Assembly: GCA_963978895.1 (NCBI GenBank)
Contig: OZ022238.1
Location: 31,917,593-31,981,592, forward strand
Length of the DNA: 64,000 bases
Reading direction: 5' to 3'
From: Erpobdella octoculata
Taxonomy: Eukaryota; Annelida; Clitellata; Hirudinida; Erpobdellidae
Part shown: piece after piece, positions 1 to 8,780 of the stretch
How positions within the stretch are numbered: position 1 is the stretch's first letter
Layout: the number at the start of each line of letters is the position of its first letter
Notes under the pieces: generated by a model
Database searches by the model: none
What the model was told of the DNA's origin: nothing
Seen by the model: the letters and a program-made list of their open reading frames with translations, nothing else
Made by a program: the position numbers and the translations under genes

Positions 1-175
1 CGGGAACGGGAAAACGACCGGGAGCGGGAAAGCGACCGGCAGCGGGAAAACGACCGAAAACGGGAAAGCGAACAGGAGTGGGAAAGCAGGTGGGAAAAGA
101 AACGGGAGAGAAAGAGACAAACATTAGAAAAACCTCTAAAAAACCCGGGCAACGCCGGGTATCTCCGCCAGTATA
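1..175 (-). repeat. CTAGCGGG / GGGAGCGGGAAAGCGAC dispersed repeat, copy 1
   Basis: On the minus strand this starts with a conserved end (ACCCGGCGTTGCCCGGGTTTTTTAGAGG-type) and runs into a degenerate 18-bp minisatellite of the form GGGAGCGGGAAAGCGACC. At least twelve other copies or fragments of the family lie in this window. It encodes nothing convincing. The stretch 176-354 holds a short (AT)n and anonymous AT-rich DNA. Confidence 0.7.
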
Positions 176-354
176 TATATATATATTATAGTAGCCCTCG
201 TCACCCACGGATTCTGAAATGCTGTGTGATTGGACGAGGCATCACGACTCTATAGGCCTTGACCATATTTCTTACGTAATTAGTCGTATAGCTAATAGTA
301 CATATTTTTATTAGTAGTTATTTAATATATGAATAATTAAATAGTATATAAAAA

Positions 355-730
355 TTATTTGTTCTCCAGAGCCTCCAGGTGCATCTCGCAACGATTGAAA
401 CAGCAATCGGAACCCGAGTGACGTGGCGAATCAGGAACGTATCGATCACTGAACTGACTGCTATGATCAAGGGCCGAGAACATAGGCTGCTGCGTCAGAG
501 GGACGTACGCGACTGTGGAACCGTCGGACGAAGAATCTGTGTTTGACTCAGTGAAATGCATGTCTGGGGAAACATCACCACGAATTCGAAGTCCGGACGC
601 AGCGTCAACAGAGCAGTGATCGATGTGTAGAGAATTCGATCGTGACGGTGAAATGGTACGGCCGGAGTGAGAGTTGATATTACCGACACCGCCTCTGCAA
701 CAGGAAGTGTTGACGGATGTCGATGGAACG

Positions 731-740
<10 letters not shown>
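355..740 (-). pseudogene. Probable tail (C-terminal end of ORF) of a Penelope-like element
   Basis: The minus strand has an open frame of about 115 codons leading away from an (AC)n/(AT)n tract and ending in a stop at 355. It is rich in Ser, Asp and Thr (for example TDSSSDGSTVAYV). That composition, the lack of any domain, and its position against (AT)n match the variable acidic tails found behind the GIY-YIG region of other PLE copies here. No direct homology to those tails is visible, so the assignment is by composition and context only. Confidence 0.35.

Positions 741-780
<40 letters not shown>
730..780. repeat. (AC)n-(AT)n compound microsatellite between two divergent PLE tails
   Basis: About ten AC units are followed by about fourteen AT units. 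The PLE-like tail to the left reads away from it on the minus strand and the one to the right reads away on the plus strand. Confidence 0.9.
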
Positions 781-1652
781 GAAGACAATACTTTGACCTG
801 CGGGCAACTTGACGTTTGCTTCCCAGTTAACTTCATAACGTTCAGCCTGGATGCGAGGATGGTGCGGGGCTCAGTGGTTCGAATACTACCTTCGAGCATC
901 TCACTTACAATGATAATATTAATAAGCGGCGACGGCGCTAATTGCCGTCCGACCATATACAATAGCCTTGTTTTACTTTATGTCACTGCCAATATTTTTG
1001 TGCCATTGCTTGTCGTTCTTTTGTGTTGTTCACAAGTCGTACAACGCCGCTCTGTATGGTTACGTTTTTCACCTATTGAGCGTTTAACGTGTTTTAGCTT
1101 GTATTTCCTGTGTTTTAATTACTTATTTAGTTCTAAATTATTGAAAAAAATATCATCGATTTTGATGGGCTACTTTTCTTCGAACTCTATTTAATTTCAA
1201 AGTGAGTTTCGCTCTTTGTAACTCATTTAATGTGGTCGCTTTTTTTCCTTCTGTTTTTTTTTAACTTAAATTTCAACGTGTTTCATCTATCAATAGCCGT
1301 ATTAATTTATTAACTGAAAACTGATTAAGCCTAGCTCTAATTCAATGTCTCCGTCTAAGCCTAAGTATTTCTGATTTTTAACTCTTCCCTTTCGACTTTT
1401 ATAATATTTAATTTATTGTTTAACATAGGGTTCTGAAGATGGCTTTTTATAGCTCAAACTGGCCAGTTAACCCTGATCGTTTTATAACTCATCATTTTTA
1501 ACCAATAAATTCTTCAATATATGTCTCGTCGTTTCAAATGGATGAAAAGGGCTTTAAAAACTTGCTAAGAAAGATGACTAACGTTAAGTGGTCAATTGTG
1601 TTTAATAGAGCCTGTTTAAAAGAAAATATTATTCCAAAATATGTTAAAAATA

Positions 1653-1655
<3 letters not shown>
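781..1655 (+). mobile_element. 5'-truncated Penelope-like element: tail, spacer, dead ribozyme, head
   Basis: The unit starts at (AT)n with the tail coding sequence EDNTLTCGQLDVC, which is clearly related to the tail EDNTLTFEQLDAC on the minus strand near 4.1 kb. A spacer, a mutated hammerhead (1428-1473) and a head follow. The head ORF starts at ATG 1538 (MDEKGFKNLLRKM) and contains [19 protein letters not shown] before it runs into (AT)n and (ATA)n at 1650-1684. This order (tail, spacer, head) is expected if the RNA ended inside the next tandem copy (the 'pLTR' arrangement known for PLEs) and was copied from that 3' end with variable 5' truncation. The tail frame is broken. Confidence 0.75.
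1428..1473 (+). ncRNA. Type I hammerhead ribozyme, inactivated (G12 to C)
   Basis: Stem I GGGTT/AACCC is perfect (1428-1432 with 1469-1473). The core is CTGAAGA, then an unpaired T, stem II GGCT/AGCT, and stem III ACTGGCCAGT followed by T as cleavage-site base H17. The required GAA after stem II reads CAA, so the catalytic G12 is missing. The ribozyme is probably dead although all three stems are kept. Confidence 0.75.
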
Positions 1656-1685
<30 letters not shown>

Positions 1686-1887
1686 GTTTGGCAATATTTA
1701 GAGCGGCGTAAATCCTAAAGGACTTCAAGGCCACTGAAGGGTTCTTTGCAGAGGCAGCCATTTATAGGCGCCTACCCCTTTAGCAAATGCAAGTGAACTC
1801 CTTGCTTAAGGGAGTTACGCTGGTGAGGCTTGAACTTCCGACCTAATGATCAACAGGCGAGCGCTCTACCGCTCTGCCACCAGCGCC
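1686..1887 (-). repeat. tRNA-derived SINE (family 1)
   Basis: On the minus strand the tRNA-like head has a box A at 1862-1879 (TGGCAGAGCGGTAGAGCG) and a box B at 1825-1839 (GGAAGTTCAAGCCTC). A body shared with a second copy at 48.35-48.56 kb follows (CCTTGCTTAAGGGA, TAGGCGCCTA). It is a Pol III retroposon, not a working tRNA gene: there is no complete cloverleaf and the body continues past the tRNA part. Confidence 0.8.
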
Positions 1888-1889
1888 TC

Positions 1890-1929
1890 TATATATATAT
1901 ATATATATTGGGATTATTCCTAGTAGAGG

Positions 1930-1998
<69 letters not shown>
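1890..1998. repeat. (AT)n tracts flanking a short unique spacer
   Basis: (AT)n at 1892-1910 and 1934-1998 are separated by 24 bp. The second tract is the left edge of the next PLE unit. Confidence 0.9.
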
Positions 1999-2002
<4 letters not shown>

Positions 2003-2416
2003 CTCACGATGCATCTCCAGTTTAGGAGTATTCTTAATCATTATGAATGTATTCATTTGAAAAAGCTAACACGAAAAGAACTTGAAGAAGGTGTTTCGAT
2101 TTTAACAAGTGAATCCGACTCTTTCCGGCTGAAAATTAAAGAGGCTCTCTATATCTTATTAATGAGACCCGCAATTAATAAACAATTTGATAAATTTCCA
2201 CAGATTCTCCACTTATTCGGTGTCAAAGAAAGCAATATGCATCGGTTACCCTGTATTCCTTCTAACGACGAGGATAACATAAATGATGATACTTCTGACT
2301 CGTCCTCTGACACAAATACTTTGGCTGTTGAGGCTGCTCCTGACGAATCTCATTGTAATGTATCTGAGGAAATTCTTGTCTCTTCTAATATAACACAGCG
2401 AAAGCGCAAAAATTGA
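1997..2416 (+). pseudogene. Penelope-like element, C-terminal end of ORF (GIY-YIG tail)
   Basis: The frame is open from the (AT)n edge to a stop at 2414-2416. It contains SFRLKIKEALYILLMRPAI followed by NKQFDKFPQILHLF. This is the usual end of the PLE GIY-YIG endonuclease region, where a Glu-bearing helix (IKE.L.I) precedes RP.(I/L)NKQ. An acidic, Ser-rich tail follows, ending in QRKRKN. The GIY and YIG motifs and the whole reverse transcriptase are missing, so this is the 3' remnant of a 5'-truncated copy. The lineage matches the head at 2564 and the unit at 10.55 kb. Confidence 0.8.
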
Positions 2417-2553
2417 TTTCTAATAGTATAAATTTTATATTCTTTTGATTTGATAGGTAGAGTGTTTGCTCGTTTTTTTTTTCTTTTGTTAGTGTGCTAA
2501 TTCTTTGATAATTTCGGTTCTTTCTGTTTGTTTACTTTTCTCGTTTTACTTTT

Positions 2554-2595
2554 GACCCTGAGGATGGCTGACATCGCTGAAACGGTCCGTCGGTC
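2554..2595 (+). ncRNA. Type I hammerhead ribozyme (lineage i)
   Basis: Stem I GACC/GGTC (2554-2557 with 2592-2595), core CTGAGGA, one unpaired T, stem II GGC/GCT with a loop (one G.U pair), GAAA, stem III ACG/CGT, and cleavage triplet GTC ending at 2591. All core nucleotides needed for cleavage are present. The ATG of the head ORF (2564) overlaps A9 of the core. PLE pLTRs are known hosts of hammerheads in other animals. Confidence 0.85.
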
Positions 2596-2760
2596 TGACA
2601 ATAAAAGTTTAATGGAAAAGTTTTTGGCTAATTGTAGTCTCGAACAGAGAGTTTTGTACCGAAAGGTCGAGAATTTGGCTCGAAAAGTTGTTTCTGCCAA
2701 ATGGCGAGTTGTGTTTCTTGGAGCGTGTCTCAAAGATAAATTGATTCCACAGTTTATTCG

Positions 2761-2762
<2 letters not shown>
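2564..2762 (+). CDS. PLE head ORF fragment (lineage i, MADIAETVRRS)
   Basis: About 66 codons from an ATG that sits inside the hammerhead core. The motif KWRVVFLGACLKDKLIPQFI corresponds to the N-terminal C...I P.(Y/F) block of Penelope-like ORFs. Right after the codons for RN the sequence becomes (AT)n, so the apparent IYIY extension is microsatellite and not protein. It is nearly identical to the copy at 10719. It probably makes no functional product here, since the RT domain is absent. Confidence 0.7.

Positions 2763-2828
<66 letters not shown>
2763..2828. repeat. (AT)n at the 3' end of a PLE head
   Basis: About 33 AT units directly abut the head. On the far side lies a 25-bp remnant of a head in the opposite orientation (2833-2857, encoding NRACLKE on the minus strand). 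Confidence 0.95.
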
Positions 2829-2830
<2 letters not shown>

Positions 2831-3900
2831 TTTTAAACAGGCTCTATTAAGCACCAAAACAATTCCGATGAAGTGGTTTGCCGCACTTGGCCCACGTGTA
2901 CAGAGTGCTTTGCCACAATTTTCCAGCTTGTAGCGACCTACTGTTTCACCTTTTCCAGATTGTGACCATGGCCAGTTGCTGAATCTTCCCTATCGTTTTG
3001 TTTTTTCAACCGTGCATGAATTCATTTCATCGGTATAAAACAACCTAAACAGCCTATATGGGGTTTTTCAAGCAAAGCACCATTGTGGTGTTTCAAACTC
3101 GTTATATATAGACTGTTTTAAAAGTGGCTATTCAAATGTTCTCTTTTTGGTCCTAGTGCATTTCAATCGTATTTGGCGTTTTGCTTGCCGCAGCATTGAA
3201 CTGACCGTATTTGTGACCTACATTTCTTCACCCAAAGAACCGACACGGTCTAATCCCATCCCATCATTAGTATAATCAACTTCTACCTTCCCGGATATAT
3301 TACAAAGAATAACATTTCTTCTTCATTTGCTTATTCAACAGTCACGTGTTATGATGCGCCGGGCGGAAGAATGACAAGTATGTCAACCTCAATGCTATCA
3401 TCATCATCAAGAATTAGTTACATAGCTTCTTTCAACGTGAAAAATCGTTCTGTTTGACGCCTTTCATTTTTAAACTTTACAAACATTTCCTTCGAAGAAT
3501 GAAATTTGCAAAAAACACTATCACCAATTCAACCACTGCACAACTATAAGCTGAATAAACTAGTTTCGACTCGTTCTCATAAAGTACTCTATACGACCAA
3601 CGATTGTAGAACGAGCATGACTGATACATGTTCAGATTGTGGGTTAGTGTAAACACAATAAAATTTAATTAACGTTGCTGTTTACTTTTGAGTACATCCT
3701 CTTTCGATATTTCAAACTTTTGTTATGATAACTCTCATGAAATTAGCATAATAAATGTTTAAAGTAATATCGGTCGAAAACCTTGAAAATGCTCATATTC
3801 TAACCCAGATTAAACTACTTAACACAAATAAAAAAATTATTTAAAAAATTTTATACAGTGTATTGAAGCTTTCTTAACATAAAAAAAAACTTTTAACAGA
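2829..3900 (-). other. Decayed repeat DNA with a 25-bp PLE head remnant
   Basis: At 2833-2857 the minus strand is the same as the NRACLKE segment of other PLE heads and abuts (AT)n. The rest has only short frames. One near 2880-2960 (minus) is Cys/His rich (ENCGKALCTW...H) and might be a degraded zinc-binding end of a transposase, piggyBac-like at best. I cannot confirm that. No other feature is seen. Confidence 0.35.
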
Positions 3901-3909
3901 AAAAATTAC

Positions 3910-4303
3910 AGCTTAATTTTATGCAACGCCAAAAATAAGCGTGTTCGTAAAACGTACGATGGTCTAAAACGGGTCAATATTATTATTGTAAGTGAGATGC
4001 TCAAAAGTAGTATTCGAACCAATGAACCCCACACCTTCCTCGCATCCAAGCTGAACGTCTTGAAGTTCAACTGGGATGCAAGCGTCAAGTTGCTCGAAGG
4101 TCAAAGTATTGTCTTCATCGCCGAGCAAGCCATGAGACAACGATAGAAGATTACTTTCTTCGAAGTTGCCTGCAGCACCATCGACTGAAGATGAGATGAA
4201 GCTGGTGGGGAAAACGACATTATCGCCAAACAGTGTTTTGCCATCTCCATGTGTAGCGTCCCGAGCTGAAGCACAGCGGGCCATTTCATGAAGATCGAAT
4301 TTT

Positions 4304-4310
<7 letters not shown>
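3910..4310 (-). pseudogene. PLE tail fragment (lineage vi)
   Basis: The minus strand reads away from (AT)n at 4306 with a frame of about 115 codons, which includes EDNTLTFEQLDACIPVEL and ends at NNNIDPF. It aligns closely with the plus-strand tail at 781-930, so it is a second, inverted copy of the same tail. Its own spacer, ribozyme and head are deleted or unrecognisable downstream. Confidence 0.65.

Positions 4311-4354
<44 letters not shown>
4304..4354. repeat. (AT)n
   Basis: About 25 AT units between the inverted PLE tail and a SINE. Confidence 0.95.
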
Positions 4355-4356
<2 letters not shown>

Positions 4357-4359
4357 TGT

Positions 4360-4705
4360 GACGTGTTGGTCTAGTAATATAGACACCGGCGTTGAGAGTC
4401 GGAGGACCTGGGTTTGATTCCTGGTCCGGGCACGTAATTTCCGTGAGCAAGAAACTAACTCACTAACTGACATGTGCTCACGTCAACTCAGAGTTTCATT
4501 CTTAACTGGTCGATAAATGAGTACCAGCTTCGGTTGGGGGTAAAAGTCCTTCGTGCACTTGTGGAGCTATCGAGTAGTATGCGGGGCTGCCAGCGGTGCC
4601 GCAAAACACCGCATACGCCGTTAATCTTATCTGCAAGTTGCCAACATTGTAAAGCGCCCTCAAAGCGGCTTCTGCTGCATACTGCGCTCTATAAATTGTC
4701 GTATT
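4360..4705 (+). repeat. tRNA-derived SINE (family 2)
   Basis: The tRNA-like head carries TTGGTCTAGTAATATAGACA and a box B-like GGGTTTGATTCC. A body follows with CGTAATTTCCGTGAGCAAGA, a conserved segment (GATAAATGAGTACCAGCTT) shared with other SINEs here, and TATAAATTGTCGTATTATAT at the end. Related copies are at 21597-21860 (minus) and 42486-42815 (plus). Confidence 0.8.
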
Positions 4706-4711
4706 ATATAT

Positions 4712-4944
4712 ATATATCCTGTACCGCCCGGCCTTTTGCTTTTTCTGAAGATGGCTGAAAAAATAGCCGAAACTTGCAAGTTAAAAAGTAATAAAGATTT
4801 GTATAATCAGGCGTTCTTTGAACAACTTCGTGGGCGAATTAAATTACGTGAACTATCTCATTTAATAAAAAAGTTTGCAACAAAACTTGGTCTATAAAAT
4901 TTAACTGAGCCTGTATCGACAAACAATTAACACCTAATTATTTG

Positions 4945-4951
<7 letters not shown>
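4712..4951 (+). mobile_element. Truncated PLE unit (lineage ii): ribozyme plus frameshifted head
   Basis: It begins within the spacer (CTGTACCGCCCGGCC), continues through a hammerhead and the head MAEKIAETCKLKSNKDLYNQ, and ends at (AT)n 4950-4976. Compared with the intact copy at 7226 one base is lost near 4880, so the KTWSIKFN block is out of frame. Confidence 0.75.
4739..4788 (+). ncRNA. Type I hammerhead ribozyme (lineage ii)
   Basis: Stem I CTTTTT/AAAAAG (4739-4744 with 4783-4788), core CTGAAGA, unpaired T, stem II GGCT/AGCC closed by a GAAAAAAT loop, GAAA, stem III ACTT/AAGT and cleavage after GTT. The core is complete. ATG 4751 overlaps A9. Confidence 0.85.
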
Positions 4952-4976
<25 letters not shown>

Positions 4977-4982
<6 letters not shown>

Positions 4983-5083
4983 TGTAAGATGGCATAAGAT
5001 TTTCTTTAAGACAAGCTCGATTAAAAATAAGTCTCCATTTAGCCGCTATGAGTTTTATAGATACTTTCTCAATATTTCGGAAC

Positions 5084-5089
<6 letters not shown>
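4977..5089 (-). mobile_element. Inverted PLE head fragment (lineage iii)
   Basis: The reverse complement encodes [20 protein letters not shown] and [13 protein letters not shown], the same as the 3' part of the head at 50.1 kb. It lies between (AT)n tracts. Its head end faces the (AT)n at 4950-4976, which is also the end of the plus-strand head to its left. Confidence 0.8.
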
Positions 5090-5122
<33 letters not shown>

Positions 5123-5189
5123 TATATATATAATAACTTTTTTATAATAAGATTATATAATATCTATATATATATATATATATATATAT

Positions 5190-5410
5190 TCTTTTAGACA
5201 AGTTTCGTTGAACTTTTTAGTCCATTCTGCATTAACAAGCTTCTTACAAAAGTTTTGAAGAGTAACAATTTCTTTTTTATTAGGAATAAGACTAAAAAAA
5301 GATTTAAAACTTTTATTAACTTGGGCTAACTGGCCAGTTTTGGACGTATCCATCTTCAGAGCCCCTAATTTAACTTCATAAATATGAATTAAAACATATA
5401 ACAATATATT
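5190..5410 (-). mobile_element. PLE unit (lineage iv): head and dead ribozyme
   Basis: Minus-strand head MDTSKTGQLAQVNKSFKSFF ... NAEWTKKFNETCLKE runs into (AT)n at 5160-5192. The ATG (5353) lies in the hammerhead at 5323-5364. Upstream spacer continues into anonymous AT-rich DNA; 5411-5880 holds nothing else I can identify. Confidence 0.75.
5323..5364 (-). ncRNA. Type I hammerhead ribozyme (lineage iv), G12 to A
   Basis: On the minus strand: stem I GGGCT/AGCCC, core CTGAAGA, unpaired T, stem II GGA-TACG-TCC with a UACG tetraloop, then AAAA instead of GAAA, stem III ACTGGCCAGT and cleavage base T. The stems are perfect but G12 is A, which should abolish cleavage. Confidence 0.75.
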
Positions 5411-5934
5411 GAGTATTGATATGAACTATTGTATGTTGATACGAAACGTTTAATGACTTTTGAAATTTTTTTCAAAATTAATTTTCTGTAGCACAAATGG
5501 ATGAACTTTTGTCTATTATTGACTAAAATAACATTTATTCCATTGAAATATTAAAAAAGGTCACGCACAAACCACTTTGAAATTTTTTTACAATTTTTTC
5601 TCAAAATACATTTCTGTAGCACGAAAAAATAAATTTTAAGGTAGGTTATTTTAGCATATTATATGGTGGTAATATCAGTGCTTAAAAAAAACTACTCAGG
5701 TGTAAGGGACTTAACCAGCGGATTCATAATCACTGCAATAACAACTTTTGAAGGTTAGTATTCACGTTTCAGCATTTTCTATATTAGTTGCTGAGTAGAA
5801 AGCAACATGTCTTTCAAAAAGAGCTCTTGCAACACGGAGATGAACAAGAAAACATGGACAAAGAACTTAGTCCAGTTTTAAGCACCATTAAGAAGAGTTA
5901 ATGTGACACTTTATGAAGCATCCTTGAGTAAACG

Positions 5935-6074
5935 GACTCGCATGCCGCAGAAAAACCACGTTATTGGACGCAATTTGGAGTCTTACGTTAAGAAAATAAT
6001 CAATAAAAATGGGCAGTTATATTCAACAGAGCATGTATAAAAGGAAATCTACTGCCGAGTTATGCAAAAAACGC

Positions 6075-6076
<2 letters not shown>
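5935..6076 (+). pseudogene. Decayed PLE head (lineage x)
   Basis: The frame KRTRMPQKNHVIGRNLESYV leads into KKIINK. After a one-base slip in a run of A's it continues as KWAVIFNRACIKGNLLPSYA up to (AT)n at 6077. This is the canonical head end, and both its sequence and its boundary match the other lineages. No hammerhead is visible upstream. Confidence 0.65.

Positions 6077-6134
<58 letters not shown>
6077..6134. repeat. (AT)n between PLE head and inverted tail
   Basis: About 29 AT units. Confidence 0.95.
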
Positions 6135-6138
<4 letters not shown>

Positions 6139-6382
6139 AATATTGCGAAAAAGAGCATGCGTCCAAAACGTTAGGACTGTTTGTTTTATACATATCACAC
6201 TTATGATTAGGCTGAAACTCATCAGGTGAATCAGTCTCAAGAAAATTATCAAGTGATTGAACGAGATCAACAGAGCGGCAGTTACCGATGTCGTGGAATT
6301 CATTAACAATCATAAGTGTGATATGTATAAAACAAGCAGTCCTGACGTTTTGGACGCATGCTCTTTTTCGCAATATTTCGAT
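6135..6382. repeat. Inverted duplication of a PLE tail (77-bp arms)
   Basis: Positions 6135-6210 (minus) and 6306-6382 (plus) encode the same tail segment (HKCDMYKT.SP.VLDACSFSQ) in opposite directions, with 95 bp between them that extends the minus-strand tail upstream. The arms differ at several bases (NSPNV against SSPDV), so they are not a fresh hairpin. Confidence 0.8.
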
Positions 6383-7059
6383 ACCACGCAAGATCCGTCA
6401 TCTAAAGATACTTTAGAAAATATCCTCACAGAAAGTCCTTGTTCTTTCACGACCGTTGTTGATGACTTGGATCAACCTGTTAGTCCTGATGATACCGTGC
6501 GCACCTGTGTCGAAGAAGAATGTCCGATTGATGACAATTGTTCGTACTCATCCAGTTCCTTCCTCCATTTACTTTCAAACGAGAACATCACTGTTCGACG
6601 AAAGCGGAGATATTCTTGATTTTATTTATTTAAATATCTTATGTAATTTCGACTTAATTTAATCATTTATTATCATAATACTTGCTTTTATTATTATTAT
6701 TACTGCTACTATTATTTTATCCTTTAATTAAACGTTTTTAATTATACTTATTTTATGTACGTTAATTTAATTACATTGTCTAAATTTGATTATTTTTATT
6801 AATATCCTTCTATTGAGATAATTTCTTGAGGATATTAGTTTATTTGTATATTTAGTTATTACATGTTTTCTTATCTTTTGCCTCCTTTTACGCGATCGTA
6901 TTTACAGACTCTGAAGATGGCGAAAGCCGAAACGGCCCGTAAGTCTGAAATAAAGAAAGTTTTAAATGTTAATACTTTTCTTAATACGTGTTGCAGTAAA
7001 CAAAAAACGTTGTTCTGAAATATTGAGAAAGTATCTATAAAACTCATAGCGGCTAAATG

Positions 7060-7062
<3 letters not shown>
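6306..7062 (+). mobile_element. PLE unit (lineage iii): tail, spacer, ribozyme, head
   Basis: The tail frame ends at 6619 (SLLHLL-type Ser-rich stretch, then [13 protein letters not shown] and stop). An AT-rich spacer follows (6620-6900), then a hammerhead and the head from ATG 6917 (MAKAETARKSEIKKVLNVN). The head has an in-frame TGA at the codon that is CGA in the sister copy at 50 kb. It meets (AT)n early, just after AAKWR, so about 20 codons of the usual end are gone. Confidence 0.8.
6905..6947 (+). ncRNA. Type I hammerhead ribozyme (lineage iii)
   Basis: Stem I CAGACT/AGTCTG (6905-6910 with 6942-6947), core CTGAAGA, unpaired T, stem II GGC-GAAA-GCC, GAAA, stem III ACG-GCC-CGT and cleavage after GTA (6941/6942). 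The core is fully intact, and the sequence is identical to the ribozyme at 49990-50032. Confidence 0.9.

Positions 7063-7101
<39 letters not shown>
7063..7101. repeat. (AT)n
   Basis: About 19 AT units; the right edge of one PLE unit and the left edge of the next. Confidence 0.95.
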
Positions 7102-7102
<1 letters not shown>

Positions 7103-7213
7103 CCTCGCATTTTATTTTGGTCATATTTTATTTTTATCTACGTACTTCCACATTTCATTATTTGTTTTTAATCGTCTTTGTTTATGTTCGGTTCCTGTAC
7201 CGCCGGCCTTTTG

Positions 7214-7263
7214 CTTTTTCTGAAGATGGCTGAAAAAATAGCCGAAACTTGCAAGTTAAAAAG
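7214..7263 (+). ncRNA. Type I hammerhead ribozyme (lineage ii)
   Basis: It has the same fold as the copy at 4739: stem I CTTTTT/AAAAAG, CTGAAGA, unpaired T, GGCT/AGCC, GAAA, ACTT/AAGT, cleavage after GTT. Confidence 0.88.
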
Positions 7264-7420
7264 TAATAAAGATTTGTATAATCGGGCGTTCTTTGAACAA
7301 CTTCGTGGGCGAGTTAAATTACGTGAACTATCTCATATAATAGAAAAAGTTTGCAACAAAACTTGGTCAATAAAATTTAACCGAGCCTGTATCGACGAAA
7401 AATTAACACCTAATTATTTG

Positions 7421-7425
<5 letters not shown>
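7226..7425 (+). CDS. PLE head ORF fragment (lineage ii, MAEKIAETCK)
   Basis: About 66 intact codons, starting at an ATG that overlaps the ribozyme core. The C-terminal block reads CNKTWSIKFNRACIDEKLTP and then NYLNN, after which the DNA is (AT)n. Homology to PLE N-termini rests on the FNRAC....L.P.Y block. The ORF of 14.7 kb has the same block and continues into a second PLE signature (VNLS...L...E...L..G). It is not a stand-alone gene. Confidence 0.7.
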
Positions 7426-7483
<58 letters not shown>

Positions 7484-7486
<3 letters not shown>

Positions 7487-8163
7487 GATGGGAATCAAAC
7501 CAAACTTTTAAAACTCGAACCCACATTTTAGCATTTCGAACCGAACTCGAACGAACCCAAATTTTTATGCACCGAACTCTATCGAACTCGAACCCAATAA
7601 CGGTCGAACTCAAACTGAACTCACACACAGTTAAAACATCATCTAAACAAATTTAAAAAAAGCAAACCTAGAAATTAAATGACAGTATTGATTCAAGATT
7701 TTTAATATCACTTATTTGATTATTTTTCTTTGCTTTTTTATCTATAAAAAAGAAAGAACGGACCAGCGAACGACCCGTATTTGTTGATTGAACCCAGAAA
7801 CTCTAGAGCAACTAATATTTTTAAAATATAATTATAAATTTTTATTTGTTATTTTAAATAATGTTAAAATAAATGTACCTATTATTTGTGTATTAAAAAA
7901 TTGAACTGAACTCAATCAATTTTCGAGCCAAACTCGAACACACTTTAACTGGTCGATTACATTCGAAGTCGAATAAATGTCGAACCGAACTCGAACCCCA
8001 CAGCAATCGAACTTGAACCCAGAGGTTCCTGAACCCCAACCCAAAGGTGACCGAACCCGAACCGAACGGAACTCGAACACAAAGGTGACCGAACCCGAAC
8101 TCGAACACAAAGGTGACTGAACCCGAACTGAACATCTAATTTTGGGTTCGATTCCCATCTCTA
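7484..8163. mobile_element. Non-autonomous TIR element (probably hAT type)
   Basis: The ends are inverted: AGAGATGGGAATCAAACC on the left and GGTTCGATTCCCATCTCT on the right. The 680-bp interior has no coding capacity and is filled at its right side with degenerate CGAACTCGAACC-type repeats. It split a single (AT)n tract into two, leaving a plus-strand head at its left and a minus-strand head at its right. The target duplication cannot be read because the flanks are AT/AC repeats. Confidence 0.65.
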
Positions 8164-8187
8164 ACACACACACACACACACACACAA

Positions 8188-8260
<73 letters not shown>
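8164..8260. repeat. (CA)n-(TA)n compound microsatellite
   Basis: About ten CA units, with one interruption, are followed by about 35 TA units. Confidence 0.95.
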
Positions 8261-8263
<3 letters not shown>

Positions 8264-8369
8264 CAAATAATTAGGTGTTAATTTTTCATTGATACAGGCT
8301 CGGTTAAATTTTATAGACCAAGTTTTGTTGCTATTATATGAGATAGTTCACGTAATTTAATTTGCCCAC

Positions 8370-8371
<2 letters not shown>
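8261..8371 (-). mobile_element. Inverted PLE head fragment (lineage ii)
   Basis: The reverse complement matches the last 110 bp of the head at 7226-7425 (GRVKLRELSH ... NRACI), with small deletions. Its head end faces (AT)n, like all others. Confidence 0.8.
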
Positions 8372-8403
<32 letters not shown>

Positions 8404-8613
8404 ATATATATATATCATTATATATATAGATATATATCTATATCTATATATATTAAAAGCTTGTGACGTTTTTGTGTACATTTGGTAGGTCTGAGGATAG
8501 GTACAGAAATAATTTCATAAAAATCGGTTCAGCCGTTTCGGAGTTTATATATAAAAACTCAAACTTACAAACAGACTCACAAATAATCATATATATATAT
8601 ATATATATATATG

Positions 8614-8696
<83 letters not shown>

Positions 8697-8780
8697 ATTA
8701 TATATATATATATCTATTATATATATATATATATCTATATATATATATATCTATTATATATATATATATATATATATATC
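8372..8780. repeat. AT-rich microsatellites around the right end of a dispersed repeat
   Basis: (AT)n variants at 8372-8455 and 8590-8780 flank a 130-bp segment (AAAATCGGTTCAGCCGTTTC, then ACAAACAGACTCACAAAT). That segment recurs near 14.03, 16.37, 29.87 and 30.1 kb and looks like the right end of the CTAGCGGG family. Confidence 0.7.

Larger units (their letters stand above)
7102..7425 (+). mobile_element. PLE unit (lineage ii): spacer, ribozyme, intact head
   Basis: The copy is 5'-truncated in the spacer. It has a complete hammerhead (7214-7263) and an uninterrupted head, then (AT)n at 7424-7481. It is the best reference copy of lineage ii. Confidence 0.85.

Noticed and set aside
1818..1887. 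tRNA gene
   Set aside because: Box A and box B are present, but the body continues as a SINE, the cloverleaf is incomplete, and the same unit recurs elsewhere.
1690..2860. Antisense frames such as MRINCGINLSLRHAP at 2.5-2.76 kb and its twin at 10.65 kb
   Set aside because: They are shadows of the PLE head on the other strand; the sense frame has the conserved FNRAC-type block and overlaps the ribozyme AUG.
2880..3300. piggyBac-like transposase
   Set aside because: Only a short Cys/His-rich frame and a vague acidic stretch were seen, with many stops; kept as a remark, not as a feature.
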